A stretch of 64,000 nucleotides of DNA from Trichobilharzia regenti (taxonomy: Eukaryota > Platyhelminthes > Trematoda > Strigeidida > Schistosomatidae): positions 117,133,842-117,197,841 of the forward strand of contig OX235270.1 of the NCBI GenBank assembly GCA_944472135.2. Reading direction: 5' to 3'. Both the position numbers and the translations under genes were made by a program. Of the stretch, positions 1 through 12,371 are shown piece after piece (within the stretch, counting starts at the first letter, position 1; each line of letters opens with the position of its first letter). The notes beneath the pieces were generated by a model. That model saw only the letters and a program-made list of their open reading frames with translations. It was not told the DNA's origin and searched no databases.

Positions 1-1980
1 ATCTTTGTGGAGAAGATCAGAAGCATAAACATGCAGCTCAGTTTTATTTGTTGTCTTTTACGGTAACAGTTGTAACAGTAACCCCCCCCCCCAAACATTT
101 CCATTTTAACTACAAATAAAAGAGCTATCATATTTACACCTAAAACTTAAATTACAAAAGGAACTCCACGTTTTCTTGTTGGTACAATATTGGTAAATTG
201 TTCTACATTGTGGACTGGAGATTACATCTGTAATAATTCCCTGATAAGACATAGGTATAACCTTGGGGAATCTCGTCTTGTCTTTGAAACTATGTGAACA
301 AAGATAAAGCTGGTATTACCATAATTTACAGTCGAATTATTGGGGTCATAACTAACATCCTGATGAAAAGTTACAGAATTATCTGAATTTATATGAATAA
401 GGCCTTATTGTTTCGCTGAAACTGAAATCTTTTTATCCATTGATAGCATATACCTCAGATACTGCTTTTCATTGTCAGCTTTGTTTAAACGTGTGAGTTT
501 TATACCAGCAGTGATGAATCTGATGAAGCCTATAGTTTCATACAGAATGAGGAATTAATTTACCATTTATCCATAAGTAGTAACCTCCATAACTAACTAC
601 ATGTGCATCTTAATATGAATTTAAAGGATGTAACCTTAGATGATCATTTTGATAGTGTTAGACTCTCTAAGCTGGATATTTTATTCGTCACTTTAGACAA
701 TAATAATAGTAATAGCTAAAAAAAGCTGCAATGTCAAATCTTGTTGATATGTAATTCAAACGTTTCGTACCCGTGAACCTCTTAAATTCCTTTAAAACTT
801 CCTAATAATTTATGCATATTATTGAAAATCTGAAATTTTTCGCTTACATTTATGTAGTTGTTGTGATATATGGATCATCAGTAGTTAAAAAGTCGCTTGT
901 ATACTGAAATTTTAATTTCACGTTGCGCCATTTATGGGTTGTATAGCCTTTCTAAATATCAAACTTGTCAAACTTATCAATATTTTTGAATTCTTCCTGT
1001 AGGTGAGTGATTGTGTATCTCAAGAATAAATATACATATATATATATATATATATATGTATCATTTCTGAGAACTAAGAGTATTTCAAATAGGCTAGCCT
1101 GTATATACTAAATCCCTATCAATAATGGTTTCATATACACGCAGTTTTGCAAAGAAAATATGTTTACAAAGCAAACGAAAAAACATACCTCGACGTAGGA
1201 AAAACAGTATATATATATATATATATAATATTTCTTATCTAATCAAAACTTTACATAATCCGCCCCTCATCGGTCTTGGCTATTATATAAAAAAGTACCA
1301 GCAAAATTTCATCTTTGGTAAACTACATATATTTACATACTTCCAGTATGTCACTATGAAAGCTAACCTCAAGTGAAAGGACCGTTCTAAAGGACGATGA
1401 GGACAGGTCACTGGATACATGCTATTTACATGTTAAAACTCAAGATAACTATAATTCGTTCAGTTCTAGGTGTTTTTTCATCTGAAGTTTAATTTAGCAA
1501 ATGCTCGAATATCATAGCGGTTAAAAAATCAAACGTCAGTCAGTCAAATCTTACAGCGCTTGTTTCTCTTCAGTATTACTGTAAAATAACTTCATATTTC
1601 CGCAGATACTTATCCGCTGAAGCAGTGAATATATTTTATAGTGGGAGTAATATATGCTGTTTCCATTTTCTCACCAATTGCTAAAAGTTCCCCTCTGTAG
1701 CCAGTTCTGCTGCTACAAGAAATATGGTTCTTCGTATAAGGAAGGCAGATATGTGTGTAATATTTTGAGAGTAATATAGTCCTCTAAATGATTTAACCTA
1801 ATGTTTTTAGCTTTCCTGTTAAATAAAACTCTGTTAAAGTTCAAAATAAAGTTAACTGCCTCTGTCAATGATCAATGTCAAGTTAATGGCCTATTTTCTA
1901 CTTGCTTAACTATTCATATAACTTTTATTTAATTGACTACTTATCAACAAAGTGTAGTGATTAAAAATGCTCATTAAAAT
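1..1980. other. AT-rich non-coding DNA with microsatellites
   Basis: No convincing exon is seen on either strand. The stretch holds a run of C near position 82 and two short TA/AT microsatellites (about 1031-1058 and 1207-1228). Short open frames here have simple-sequence composition (repeated Ile/Tyr) and no recognisable domain. Confidence 0.6.
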
Positions 1981-3180
1981 TTGCAAAAGAATGGTTACTG
2001 AACAAAGAATACTCTTTACTATAACTCCACCATCAGGCTCAACATTTATATATATAATAGTAGTGAACGAATTTGTTTTATGAACAAAATTAATGTTTAA
2101 ATAACATCGAATCAGTAATGTCAATAGATTGCAGTTCAGTAGCATAAACATAAAATAAGCTGAATGTTAGAAAAAATTAGGAAAGATAATATTACAAATT
2201 CATGATTTTATAGTCTCTACTGAAGACCAGGGCAGTAGTAGGGGCTGGACTTGCTTCTTTTGAACACAGAGCACTGGTTGTTTGAGGTGAATTGCAATAG
2301 CCTCTGCTGTTTGGAGCATGCGGTGCTTCGATGATTTTGACAATTTATTTGGCACCCGGTAGATGATAGAGAAGGATTCTTCAACGCTGGCTTTGTGGCT
2401 GGTTTGCACCAGATGGTCGCATATCGAACTGTTGATTGTTTTTTACTACACCCCTACTTAGTCACGCTGGTAGAGGTTCCCGAGCAGGAAAAATAAAGTT
2501 GCTAGGGCAACGGCCGATATAACTCGCTCCACAAGCGCAGTTGAATTGGTAGATACAATTTGAAGTGGCTAGCTAGTCTACGTAGTTCATCTTTCAGTCG
2601 AGGGATCACCATCGACCGTGTAGAGAATAAGACGTGTAGCTCGCTAGCATTAAAAGTTCTTTGAACTGATTTTCTTAATTTCTTCGTAATTATTTCACTT
2701 GGTATATCGCCCTTGAATTGTAGTCGTATATAAAAAGGATTCTTGTTTACGGATAGTGAGTTGTCCTTTTCGACTTTCTTTTCGATGTGTTTCTTAATAA
2801 ATTTTTCGGTCAAAGTATAATATACAACGCTTAATTCATCTTCATCTACTTCTTCTGAGCATATAGCTCTAACCCTGTGGCTGAGAGTCTTTACTAAATT
2901 TCTTTCGTACTCGAGAGGAACGAAGCTGTGAAAATATGTATATTGTCTTGTCCAAGTACTTTTTCTATACAAATTTCTTTTCCTGTTACCATCTGGTTTT
3001 CTTGTAAGGAGGACATCTAGGAAGGCTATTCTATTGATGTTATTGATTCGATGTTATTTAAACATTAATGCTGTTCATAACACAAATTCATTCACTTCTA
3101 TAATTTATGTATAACTGTAGAGCCTGATGGTGAAGTTATCGAAAAGAGTATTCTTTGTTCAGTAACCATTCGTTTGTAAG
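1981..3180 (-). mobile_element. Penelope-like element, 5'-truncated, with inverted ends
   Basis: The minus strand reads the end of a PLE reverse transcriptase (FLDVLLTRKPDG, near 3000) into a linker (2502-2972). A separate frame at 2200-2409 matches the C-terminal part of the GIY-YIG endonuclease and ends in the usual AEAIAIHLKQPVLC and LLLPW block. The GIY-YIG catalytic start lies in the broken stretch between the two frames. The outer 150 bp on the left (1981-2131) recurs inverted on the right (3028-3180). The left arm is the element's 3' end; the right arm is an inverted copy placed where the body is truncated in the RT domain. It is a dead copy. No clear target duplication is visible. Confidence 0.8.
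2502..2972 (-). pseudogene. PLE RT/linker remnant
   Basis: This is a 156-codon open frame from a Penelope-like polyprotein. It covers the region after the RT palm (YRKSTWTRQYTYFHSFVPLE), a basic coiled linker and the KNPFYIRLQFKGD block that precedes the GIY-YIG endonuclease. The same block recurs at 63735-63960, so both belong to one PLE lineage. It continues out of frame into the endonuclease tail at 2200-2409. It lacks most of the RT domain, including the YxDD motif, so it cannot act alone. Confidence 0.75.
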
Positions 3181-5831
3181 TGAAGTGAATTGGAAGAACT
3201 CAGTTATAATATGTCTGCAAAATAATCACTTCTATGTGTAAAGCAATAATATGCTTTCTTTAAAGGTTTATGCAAAAGATATATGTATATACACTTAAGT
3301 TAACATAAATAAGCTTGGTATTGGTGCCTTAACGTCAAAGTCATTTGTAGAAAGGAAGTAAACGATTAGGCGACACCTAGGTAAAATTATATGATTAACT
3401 TAAGTGACGATGATCATATCTTTACGCAATTAACATCTTGCACTGAACTAGACGGTTACTGAAAGTCTTTTACTGCATTTTTACCTATGAAACAGTTGAA
3501 TTAAGATTACTACCATGCTGAACAGTATATTTATAAAAATAAACATTCAGTAACCGGTCAGCCTATGCTAAATAAATCACATGTGACGTCCGAAAAAGCG
3601 GACCCGACTGCACGCTTTAACCCTTTTGTTAAATAAGAATTAAATACACATTCTTTTTAATAAAGGTTTTTGTATTTCCCAATGAATGAAAAACAAAACG
3701 ATATTGTTTTTACTGACGTTTCGCTATTTAATGCTAATAGCTTTCTCAAAGTATTATTATTATTATTGATAACACATTCTTTTTGTTTTTAACGAAAGCG
3801 CTTAGTTGCCATGTTATCTAGGCTCTAATTATTCTTTTATTCAAGCAGGATATTAGTATTTCAGTCAGCCCCGTAAAATACCTAATTCACTTACCAGTTA
3901 TGATGTAGTTCTGTGGTTTGTTTAAATTTTGCCATTTGTATGATAACTTTTGGTGTGATTTAGGTAAAATTCGACTGATAGAAGGACCTGCTCTTCGATT
4001 TTGTGCCTACCGTCACTTATCGACAAGTTAGTTTGGTGTCGCTCACCGATTTGCGAGGTCGTTTTTGCATGTACACTTTAATAAACATCCACTAATGTGT
4101 CCTACAGCTATATCAAAGTGTATAACAAAAAGAAACCTATTAAAATGTTGAATAATTAATCTAATACTTTTCTGAAAATGAATAAAGTGATTTAAATAAA
4201 CGACACGATATATTAACAACTATGCGAATAAATCTTATTACAAGTGTGAACATAATAGGAAAGTGAATTAGACTTACTTGTAATGATTTATACGACTGAT
4301 GTCAGCATAATTCTTTCTCCATTTATGTTAATGGTGTGACTACATAAAATATTACTAAAGACACAATGCTAGTGGGAGCATTACAGTTCAGACTATCATA
4401 AGTGATGAAACCTTTTAAAAAAAAATCACTAAACGAATAAAACATTTGTATAAATCACACTGATTCAATAGAAAAAGACTGTAAAGAAAATTACTTAGCC
4501 TGTATGTCATTTGAACTTCTTCATGGTCCTGTTACTCCTTGTCTTAGTGATATTATTCATACGATTATCACTACTTTTATTACTGCTATTAACGAAGTAG
4601 TTACCTTAAAATATATATGTGAAAGTTTCCAATTAGTTTTTAATTTATTTTCTCAGTTTATTCACAGGTAATGCTAATTTAGGTATATAAATCCTATATA
4701 TCGTCCAAATATTGTTCTCATATCGAGATAAACATTTAATATATATGAATATGCAGACATGAGAAAGCTAGATTTAGGAATTGCGAAATTCCTCCGTCAG
4801 TTTTTGACTAACCTTGATGATATGACTAAGATGTAATCTGGAAATATGGAATGAAATTATACTTCACTAAGGAATTTCCGACACATGTTTACAGTGTCAG
4901 TGACATTGCTTAAAATCATTTGCTAGTGGAATACAGTCTAGTGAGATTCTTGCAATATATGACGCTTAGGAAATGCACATATAGCTCGTGATTTGATTTC
5001 ACCTGAAAATTTCCGCCTAAGTTAGAACCTAATTGTTGAAAAGTGTCATTTTCTGAGTCTTAAACAAATTATGTTGTTGGTCACTTATCAAATGACAGTG
5101 AGTTAGTATTTTCACATTTTCATAATCCATAAATATGATAAGAAAATTAAACATTTGTTGAGTTAATAAGAATAGGGTTTTTCGGATCATATCCACTTTT
5201 AGCGAACCATTCCCCGCCACGTTATCATAGAAGGTCACTGTGAATCAAATCCAATTAAAAAACAACAGCGACCGTTGTATACTGAGCACGTTTACACCCT
5301 GATCAACAATAAAACATTATTATCAAGAGGAATCTATATCTCATTGGCAGGACACCATATCAGAGATTCACAGACGATCAGCCTGGTTTGAATATGCAGT
5401 ATTTTCAGTGCATTCTCGCCCGTCAGCTATTAATTAGCAGTTTGTAATTTTTACTATAGGATAAATATCTCTGACTACTTAATGCTGATGACAATCTTTT
5501 TTAGCAAATCACTGTGCAAATGGGTAATAGCCGAAAGAAGATATATCTCTGAGTAGTAAGTTAAACCACTACAAGATTTAAAACAACTTCGAATTTGTTT
5601 GATGGCTATCTGAGTAGCATTTGTTTACTTTGGAAATGCTTGTAATTTTCACTTAAACTGTTTACAATTTCTTACTTTCACAGGAGAGTACTGTACATTT
5701 CATTTTCCATTGAAATTTAGGTGAATGAATGTTGTATTTACGATTATCTTTTTAGGTCTACGCTCTCCAAGACTTAGATCACACTGTGATGATCTCTTAA
5801 ATGTAATTCTACCTTTTCTCTTTGTTTTTAG
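3181..5831. other. Non-coding DNA upstream of the netrin exons
   Basis: No gene is recognised. On the + strand it probably belongs to a netrin intron, because the next exon downstream starts in phase 1 and must be preceded by another coding exon. No cysteine-rich LE/EGF exon was found here. It includes AT-rich simple sequence, such as an ATT repeat near 3752. Confidence 0.5.
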
Positions 5832-5870
5832 ATTTCGCCTCACGAGCAGTAGCCTTAGCACACACACCAG
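5832..5870 (+). CDS. NTN: Netrin micro-exon (39 nt), probable
   Basis: This 39-nt segment lies between a strong acceptor (pyrimidine-rich tract ending TTTTTAG) and a consensus donor (GTGAGT). Only one frame fits the following netrin exon, which needs one base from upstream: two bases in, twelve codons (FASRAVALAHTP), one base out. One alternative frame meets a stop and the other ends in the wrong phase. In netrins this position, between the last LE/EGF repeat and the NTR domain, is a poorly conserved linker, so homology cannot confirm it. Micro-exons are common in schistosomes. The call rests on splice sites, phase and position. Confidence 0.5.
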
Positions 5871-5984
5871 GTGAGTCCTGACTTTTATTCTTTCGATTAA
5901 CACTATCAATGAGAAGAGATTTTCTCACTGAAAACTGAGTGTCCATTGAATACATGACTCGACTTTACGAGGCTAAATATACCA

Positions 5985-6174
5985 GTGCGTCGGTGGCACA
6001 GTGGTTAGGACTCTCGCCGACCATGCACATGGTCCGGGGTTCGAGCCCTCGCCGACGCACACCTGATATCTATGGTTGGCCTGCGAATTTTGGGCTACCG
6101 ATATCCACGCTGAAAATTCCATACTTGTACCAAAAATACAGTGTGGAATCAAGCTGTAACCATAAAAAAAAAAA
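5985..6174 (+). mobile_element. tRNA-derived SINE, copy 1
   Basis: The head (5987-6058) is tRNA-like: GCGTCGG at the 5' end pairs perfectly with CCGACGC at the 3' end as a 7-bp acceptor stem. An A-box-like GTGGCACAGTGG and a B-box-like GGTTCGAGCCC match RNA polymerase III internal promoter elements. An unrelated tail of about 110 bp follows and ends in an A-rich run. Further copies lie near 17596, 47394 (-), 53524 and 60295 (-). It sits in the netrin intron in sense orientation. Confidence 0.85.
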
Positions 6175-6599
6175 TCACAAAAATGTCTATGCACTTTCGA
6201 AACACGTCGTTCTCTGTGCTATTTGATCATCTGAATAAAATGTTCACCCAGTGTATTTTTACCTCTGAAAGCATCACATTCTATAATCTTTTGAGAATAG
6301 CGAAAGCTTTTAGACAAATACCGTCTACTCAAGTACCATGGAGATTTTTAAAACATTTTATGGTTGTTTTTCTGCCTCCAGCCAAAGTAAAATCATAACT
6401 CCACAGAAAAAAGCACATTAGTAATGGTAAGAAATGCATATCACAGACTGTGGTACGGTGTCACTTATTAGCCTTACTGTTATTATTGTCTCAGATAGAC
6501 TGATGAAGAATTACTTTTGGTATTTCTTAACATTATTTAATGATAATTTCAACACATTATGAACTGATGGGATGTGATAACCCGAGTTTTGAAATCAAT
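6175..6599 (+). other. Netrin intron sequence between SINE and RTE fragment
   Basis: No exon or recognisable repeat is seen. Short open frames are continuations of the SINE tail or random. Confidence 0.5.
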
Positions 6600-7690
6600 C
6601 TTTGTCAACCTCATTCAACAGCTATATTGACAATGCCACGTGTCAAGTGATCCATGACAGAAAACTCAGCGAGGTGTTCGAAGTGAAGATAAGACTATCT
6701 ATTATCACCGATAATATTCCTAATTGTGATGGACTGGATAATGCATCAGACTTTGCACAGGGAGACAGGAAATACGCCGGACGATCAATAAAAAGACTCT
6801 AGAAGATCTGGATTTCACAGATGATATATGTCTAATGTCACACAAACTCGGAGGATTACAGGCAAAAACCAACAAACTGGCTGAAGAGGCTGGTGGCAAA
6901 GACAGGACTCCAAGTGAACATAGAAAAGACGGGGATGATGCTAACTAATAAACAGCAAGAACAACCAGCACCAATCACCATCAACGGGAGGGATTTAACA
7001 TAGGTTACTTCCTGTCTTCACTTAACTAGGAAGCATCGTTTCAACTACAGGCAGTCGGAACAGATGACGACGTCAAAGCCACTCAGGATAAGAGAGGAAA
7101 GATACCCACGCCTCCCTTAAACTGAAACTAGTTTGGAAATATTCTACACTCAACATAAGGAACGAGATTCGGATTATACTCAATACCAATGTGAAGAGAC
7201 TCAAATTATGCTATACGGGTCAGAAACTTGGCCGGCGTGTCACGAAGAGGATTTCCAACAGCCAGTTGCAGACTTTCATCAACAGGTGACCGCTCCGCTG
7301 GCTGACTCCAAAGTGAAGATCAAATGGCCAGCCAGAAAGAATGAGTAACAAGAAACTCTGGCTGAGAGCAAACCTACCAAGAGGCGATCGCTCAAGAAAT
7401 ATGTAGGAGAAAATGGAGATGGAATGATTGGGCATATATTGAGGAGGCCTTCGAATGACATCATACGCAATGCAGGCCATCGCTTGAGTGGAATCCCGAT
7501 GGGAAGCGGCGAGTGGATCGTCAACGCTAATGTAACATGAAGGGGATCGTGTGAGGAAGAGATGAGAGAGTTTGGTCAATTGTGGATCCAGATGAAGGGG
7601 ACTGCAGAAAAAACAGAACAAAGTGGAGATATGTTGCTGAAGGCCTTTGTTTCACTCGGAACGCAAGGGAATAATAATAAAAAAAAATGA
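6600..7690 (+). mobile_element. RTE LINE fragment, decayed, 5'-truncated
   Basis: The + strand reads, across many stops and frameshifts, the 3' half of an RTE-clade reverse transcriptase: NATCQVIHDRKLSEVFEV, then LQVNIEKTGMM, LYGSETWPA, the region equivalent to WRWIGHTLRRP, and the C-terminal tail. It ends in an AATAATAA-type tail at about 7670-7686, typical of RTE elements. It lies about 50 bp upstream of a netrin exon, in sense orientation. Similar fragments occur at 22055, 30335 and 40545. Confidence 0.8.
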
Positions 7691-7738
7691 AAAATAATAT
7701 ATTTGTGTTTAATTTCCATTAACCTTCTTACTTTTCAG

Positions 7739-7813
7739 GGGATATAAACTGCCCATCGTGTAGTACAAATAAAGAGAGAATTAAACTGAAGAAATTCTGT
7801 CGTAAAGATGCAG
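7739..7813 (+). CDS. NTN: Netrin exon: start of NTR domain
   Basis: This 75-nt exon has an acceptor at TTTTCAG and donor GTAGGT. It enters needing one upstream base and leaves one base (phase 1). The 24 full codons read DINCPSCSTNKERIKLKKFC followed by RKDA, which aligns with the start of the netrin C-terminal domain (DCDSYC, then KYCKKD). It supplies the first three of the six NTR cysteines. The left-over G joins TT of the next exon to make Val, so the reading continues KKFCRKDAV as in vertebrate netrins. Netrins are secreted guidance cues, and the C-terminal NTR domain is basic and heparin-binding. Confidence 0.85.
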
Positions 7814-10800
7814 GTAGGTAAATGTAAATTATTATGGTTTAATAAGTCAATAAGTCAGATTTGTTAAAACTGTCGTGAATTTATTCAAACTATAGGGATT
7901 ACGAATTATTCAGTGTTACGGAAGTCTTCACTTGTCACTACCTAAAATATCACGAAGAGATCTGATATATAAGACGACAGACTTGGAATACTTGATTTCT
8001 AGTCAATTTAAATAATTACTAAGACTCCAGACGTCACAACGATCAGCGCTTAATCGATTTTATGACTTTTTTTATAACTTTATGTTTACACAGGTACGAA
8101 GATGTTTCTGTAATACAATTCAACTAAACCAAATGCATTTTGTTTCCTGTGGGTGACTTAAGAAGTCAGCTTCTTTTTACTTCCTAAAATAATAATTTTT
8201 AATGAATAAGAACACCGTTAAATGTGTGGTCAACATGCCAATATGTAGACATAATTGTGTACTTTGGAAAATGTGCATAAACGGTAAATCAAATCAAAGT
8301 GAACTTCTCATTTCCATTTAGACATAATGTCAAATATATAAGTATTCTAAATATACGAATTTAAGTTTCTATTCATAACGGAGAGATACAGAAGAACTTC
8401 ACCACTGTACTATTGGTAATGTTTTTATTCACCTAATTACCATTTTGTAGTGTGTTTACATTAGTCTACCTTTTGCTTTTCGGCTGGTGATGATAACAGA
8501 TATACGCAATGTCTATTGAGCTGTAGAACACTGAAGTAATGTGAATGTGCACGTATTTTGTCGATGCATTCATCCAATTTGTCTTTCTAACTGCTAATTT
8601 ATTTAATTCGTCTCCGCGTTAAAAGTGAGAGAGAGAGAGATGGTGAAAGAGAAGTAGGGAAAGTGAAAGTGAGGTGAGGTGAGGTGAGGAAAGAATGGCA
8701 AAGCAAATTACTAAACCAAAATAAATTAGACAAATAAACCAGTTGTTAAGTATTTGTCATGGGATGAAGTGAAAAATTCCATCTTCTTAGTAATGCAATT
8801 TATCGCATTTCATAAGCAATTACAAAAGTCAACACCCAATGAAGTCTATGTCCCAAAACGACCATATATCATTTTTTCTGCAAAAATGTAAAAAATTATT
8901 GCATGCATATTGCTAAATTGATCCCATGAATCATGTCTTCGAGGGACATTTTCAATTATTTGATCGTGAAAACAAAAAAAAACAACAACTTCACAATAAC
9001 TGTAGTGTGGAAACCAGGTAATAAGAACAAATAACAATAATGCCAATTACTACTTAAAAGAAACGAAAACAAAAAGACTTTTAGGTGCAGGAATGTTGGT
9101 CGGCTTTCACTAAACCACAAAGTGTTTGTATTTTTATGTTATCCTAATTTTATCAGAAATATCAATGGTAAAATAGTATTTTTGATATCAAGATACTTCT
9201 AAATGTTACAACTTCAACTTTAAGCTTTTGATCAAGTAATGTCATAGAACTTTTTCTATGTATACTTGTGTGTCGTAGGTTGTTGCTGAAGTAAATCATC
9301 GTGAAAGGTGTTACCTTTTCTTTCATTACAACATACTGATGCATCTAATTGTTGAGGGTTTTGTGAGTGATGCATCATGCACCTGGTATCAGTATGTTAG
9401 CACAGATGGTGGACAAAAATTTCAAATATAACTTTTTCTGATATGACGCATTGTTACCACATTATTAATCGGACGACACTCCGAGTAGAAATTATCTGTC
9501 ACAATTACATTAAATAACTCATAAGACTTTTAAATTTATATAAATTTGCTACCTCTTCATTTTAATCCAATTTTCAGTAAATCCGGCACAGGTACTTCGT
9601 CATCTGTGTTCCGTGTACATGATGTTGACTGGATTAACAAGGATGGAGTAATTCAGCTTTCGTTTCACCTAGTCATATTACTTCCTAATTCTTTTGCCCT
9701 ATCTCACTATATCGTATGATTACATGTTATTGGGTGCATTACAGTAGCGTAGTTTCTTTTTCTTGGTTACTTAGCAGGGTCAGTATCTTAATGTCTCACT
9801 GAATTCTCATTTTCTGATAACGTAAATGACCTCCGTCTCTCAGTCTGACCTTTTTTATTGGCTTCACATGCACTATATGATACCTCTTAAGTTATAGTTT
9901 TCCCCGAATCAGTCTGCCGGATTGTGAAGCCGGCAAAGTTTATCTCTAAATTAGTTGATTTAAACGCCCCTCTTATTCCATACTTATTAATAATCCTACT
10001 CAGGTACTCTGACATTCTTTTCCTATACTTTAGTACTACCAAGACTTTGAATCACTTAGTATTTATAATATTCTGATTATCTGTATTACTGGTTCTACTT
10101 TTCCTAGTTAATTTTTTGACCGAATATGGTTGAGTACCTGGTCGACAGTAATATTTTCCTCATTTATTTGATTCCAGTAAATCAGTCTTTGGATTTAACT
10201 GTCAGGCGTTTGACCTGATCACATCAATATTTAACTAAACCTACCTTTGCGGATTTAAACTAGGATCATTCAAGGTCTTCAAACCTATCGGAGTGAGAAA
10301 ATTCTTCATCTTATCCACCACTTTGTGTTCGTTTTGTTTAGTACTCCAACACAGCCAATTCACCTTGTTCATTTTCTAACTAAAACGTGAGCTCGATCTT
10401 TTCGACTTCTTACTTATTGCATGAATAAATAAGGGACTTCAACACAGTAAATATGTCCTTCACAAATCTCCATCATATCTTAGGAGCAACTATTAACGTT
10501 ATAAGCATCTTACTTCCTCACCTCAACAAATGTATCTGGTAGGGCTGTCGGTATCCATATTCCCACTGCCAATCCATTTGTCTATATGCATATAGTATCT
10601 TGAAATTTGAAGACTGTCAAAGTCAAATATAATAAGACTTCAAACATTATCTCTTCAACTTATTAAATAATTTATTGAGTGAGTTCAGAATCAGTGTTTA
10701 CCTTGTTACTGACATCTTTCAAATCTGCAATAATCTGCCTATTATTTCATAAACTCCCATCCAAAATAATAATTTTTTCGACCCTTTTTATCTGAATTAC

Positions 10801-12371
10801 CTTCAAGAATGTTTATCCAGAGATGTGCTTTTTAGACCATTTTTCTGACTTTAAAAATGTATCTCAAATGTAAGTATAAATTACGGCCTATATCGCATTC
10901 TATAATCTACAAATTGTTAAGTTGAAATCTTCATTTGGTTACAACTTGCAACAAATGTTTATTCATGCCGTTCTTCAAATATTTACTGACTTATGAGTAG
11001 CTTGAAACGGCTGACATCAAACACTAGTACTTGTCATTCAAATCGAAATGATCGAAGTACCGGACAACTGTTTAGCTGTCTTGAGGCAGAGACCATTAGT
11101 GATGTAAACAGTTTGACTAATATGAGTGAACATTTTCTATTCAAATCACCCGAATTCTGGCTAGCTAATTAAGAGAACTATAACACATTGAATCGAATTC
11201 TAAATTTTCAAATTCATTCGCTATGTGCAAGTGATATAGTTTGATGTGAAGTTTCCCGACGGTTTCCAAAAAAATTGTAGTCAAATTTTACCTCGAACTG
11301 TGTAAATTTCAAATCGCGAATTAATTTGAAAATTGAGAATTTGATTAAACTATTTACCATTGTAGTGACTTATGGTGGACACATATCTTAGTGATAGTGT
11401 GTGAACCTTTCCACGGTTCATAGTGTTTCTTTCGACTTTTGTCATGATATTACATCAACATCTTTACCCCAGCAAATCACTTACCAAAAGGATTTCTCAG
11501 ATGAAATCATGTACTCCATCAGGATGATGTAAATCTTAGCTTAACAACTTACGATTCTTTTCTCGTAAAACAAATAAAAGCCTAAAATCACCCCATTATG
11601 AAATTCCGCCAAATTTTAGAAAGGATTACAATGCACCACGCCTAACTAAGTACCGCTTCTTCTAAACTCAAATTTAATATGTGGTGAGCTACATGACTGT
11701 GCTTTCTATGAGGGAAATTTTGGTCGATAAAAATAACTGAAGGAGAAGTGATAAAGTTTTAAAAAATGTCTGCTGACTGCAGTTGTTCTCTAATTTGATC
11801 ATTTCTCATTTGTTCATTACCATATTTGTCGCTAAACTGTGCTACAAAGCGGTAACTGTTATCAGGACACCATCAAAACTGAAATCAGTTTGAAAACATA
11901 CTTCACTTTGTAACGTTCCAGTGTTCAGCATTTTATGCCTTTTCTCATTCTACTGAGTTTTTAAAAAATACAGGCCAACTCTAAAAACCAACAGATTTTT
12001 TAATTTTAAACAGAACACTAGACGATGTGTTAACGTTATTCTTAAAAGTTAGTTGAAGAATATTATTCATAAACTATTCATATGTGAAGTATAAACTATT
12101 CCTGATTTCATTTTACAAAGAAAAAGTTTAATCCGTCTTCGTAGATCCGTATAGTCACAGTGGGATGGTAGAAATCGTAGATTTTCGAAAAAAGGCGGAG
12201 TTGCAAGTGTGGTGTTTGAGTGAAATATCGTGCACTGAATAGAATACAACGAAGTGGTAGTTAACACAATACACAGAATTCCACTAGATAAACAGTCCTG
12301 TACTGACTAAATTTTCACTGAATAAACTCAACTAATATTGATTTAACTTTGCAATTTTATTTCATTCTTAG
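7814..12371 (+). other. Netrin intron (4.56 kb)
   Basis: GT-AG intron between two phase-compatible netrin exons. It is AT-rich, with a GA microsatellite near 8628-8640 and a GTGAG repeat near 8670. No coding domain and no clear mobile element is recognised inside it, in contrast to the preceding intron. Confidence 0.7.

Noticed and set aside
1024..1230. CRISPR-like or regulatory repeat
   Set aside because: Only TA/AT microsatellites; the genome is eukaryotic and no spaced repeats occur.
5684..5720. Second short exon between CACAG and GTGAAT upstream of the netrin micro-exon
   Set aside because: 37 nt; the only frame whose exit phase fits the next exon contains a TGA.
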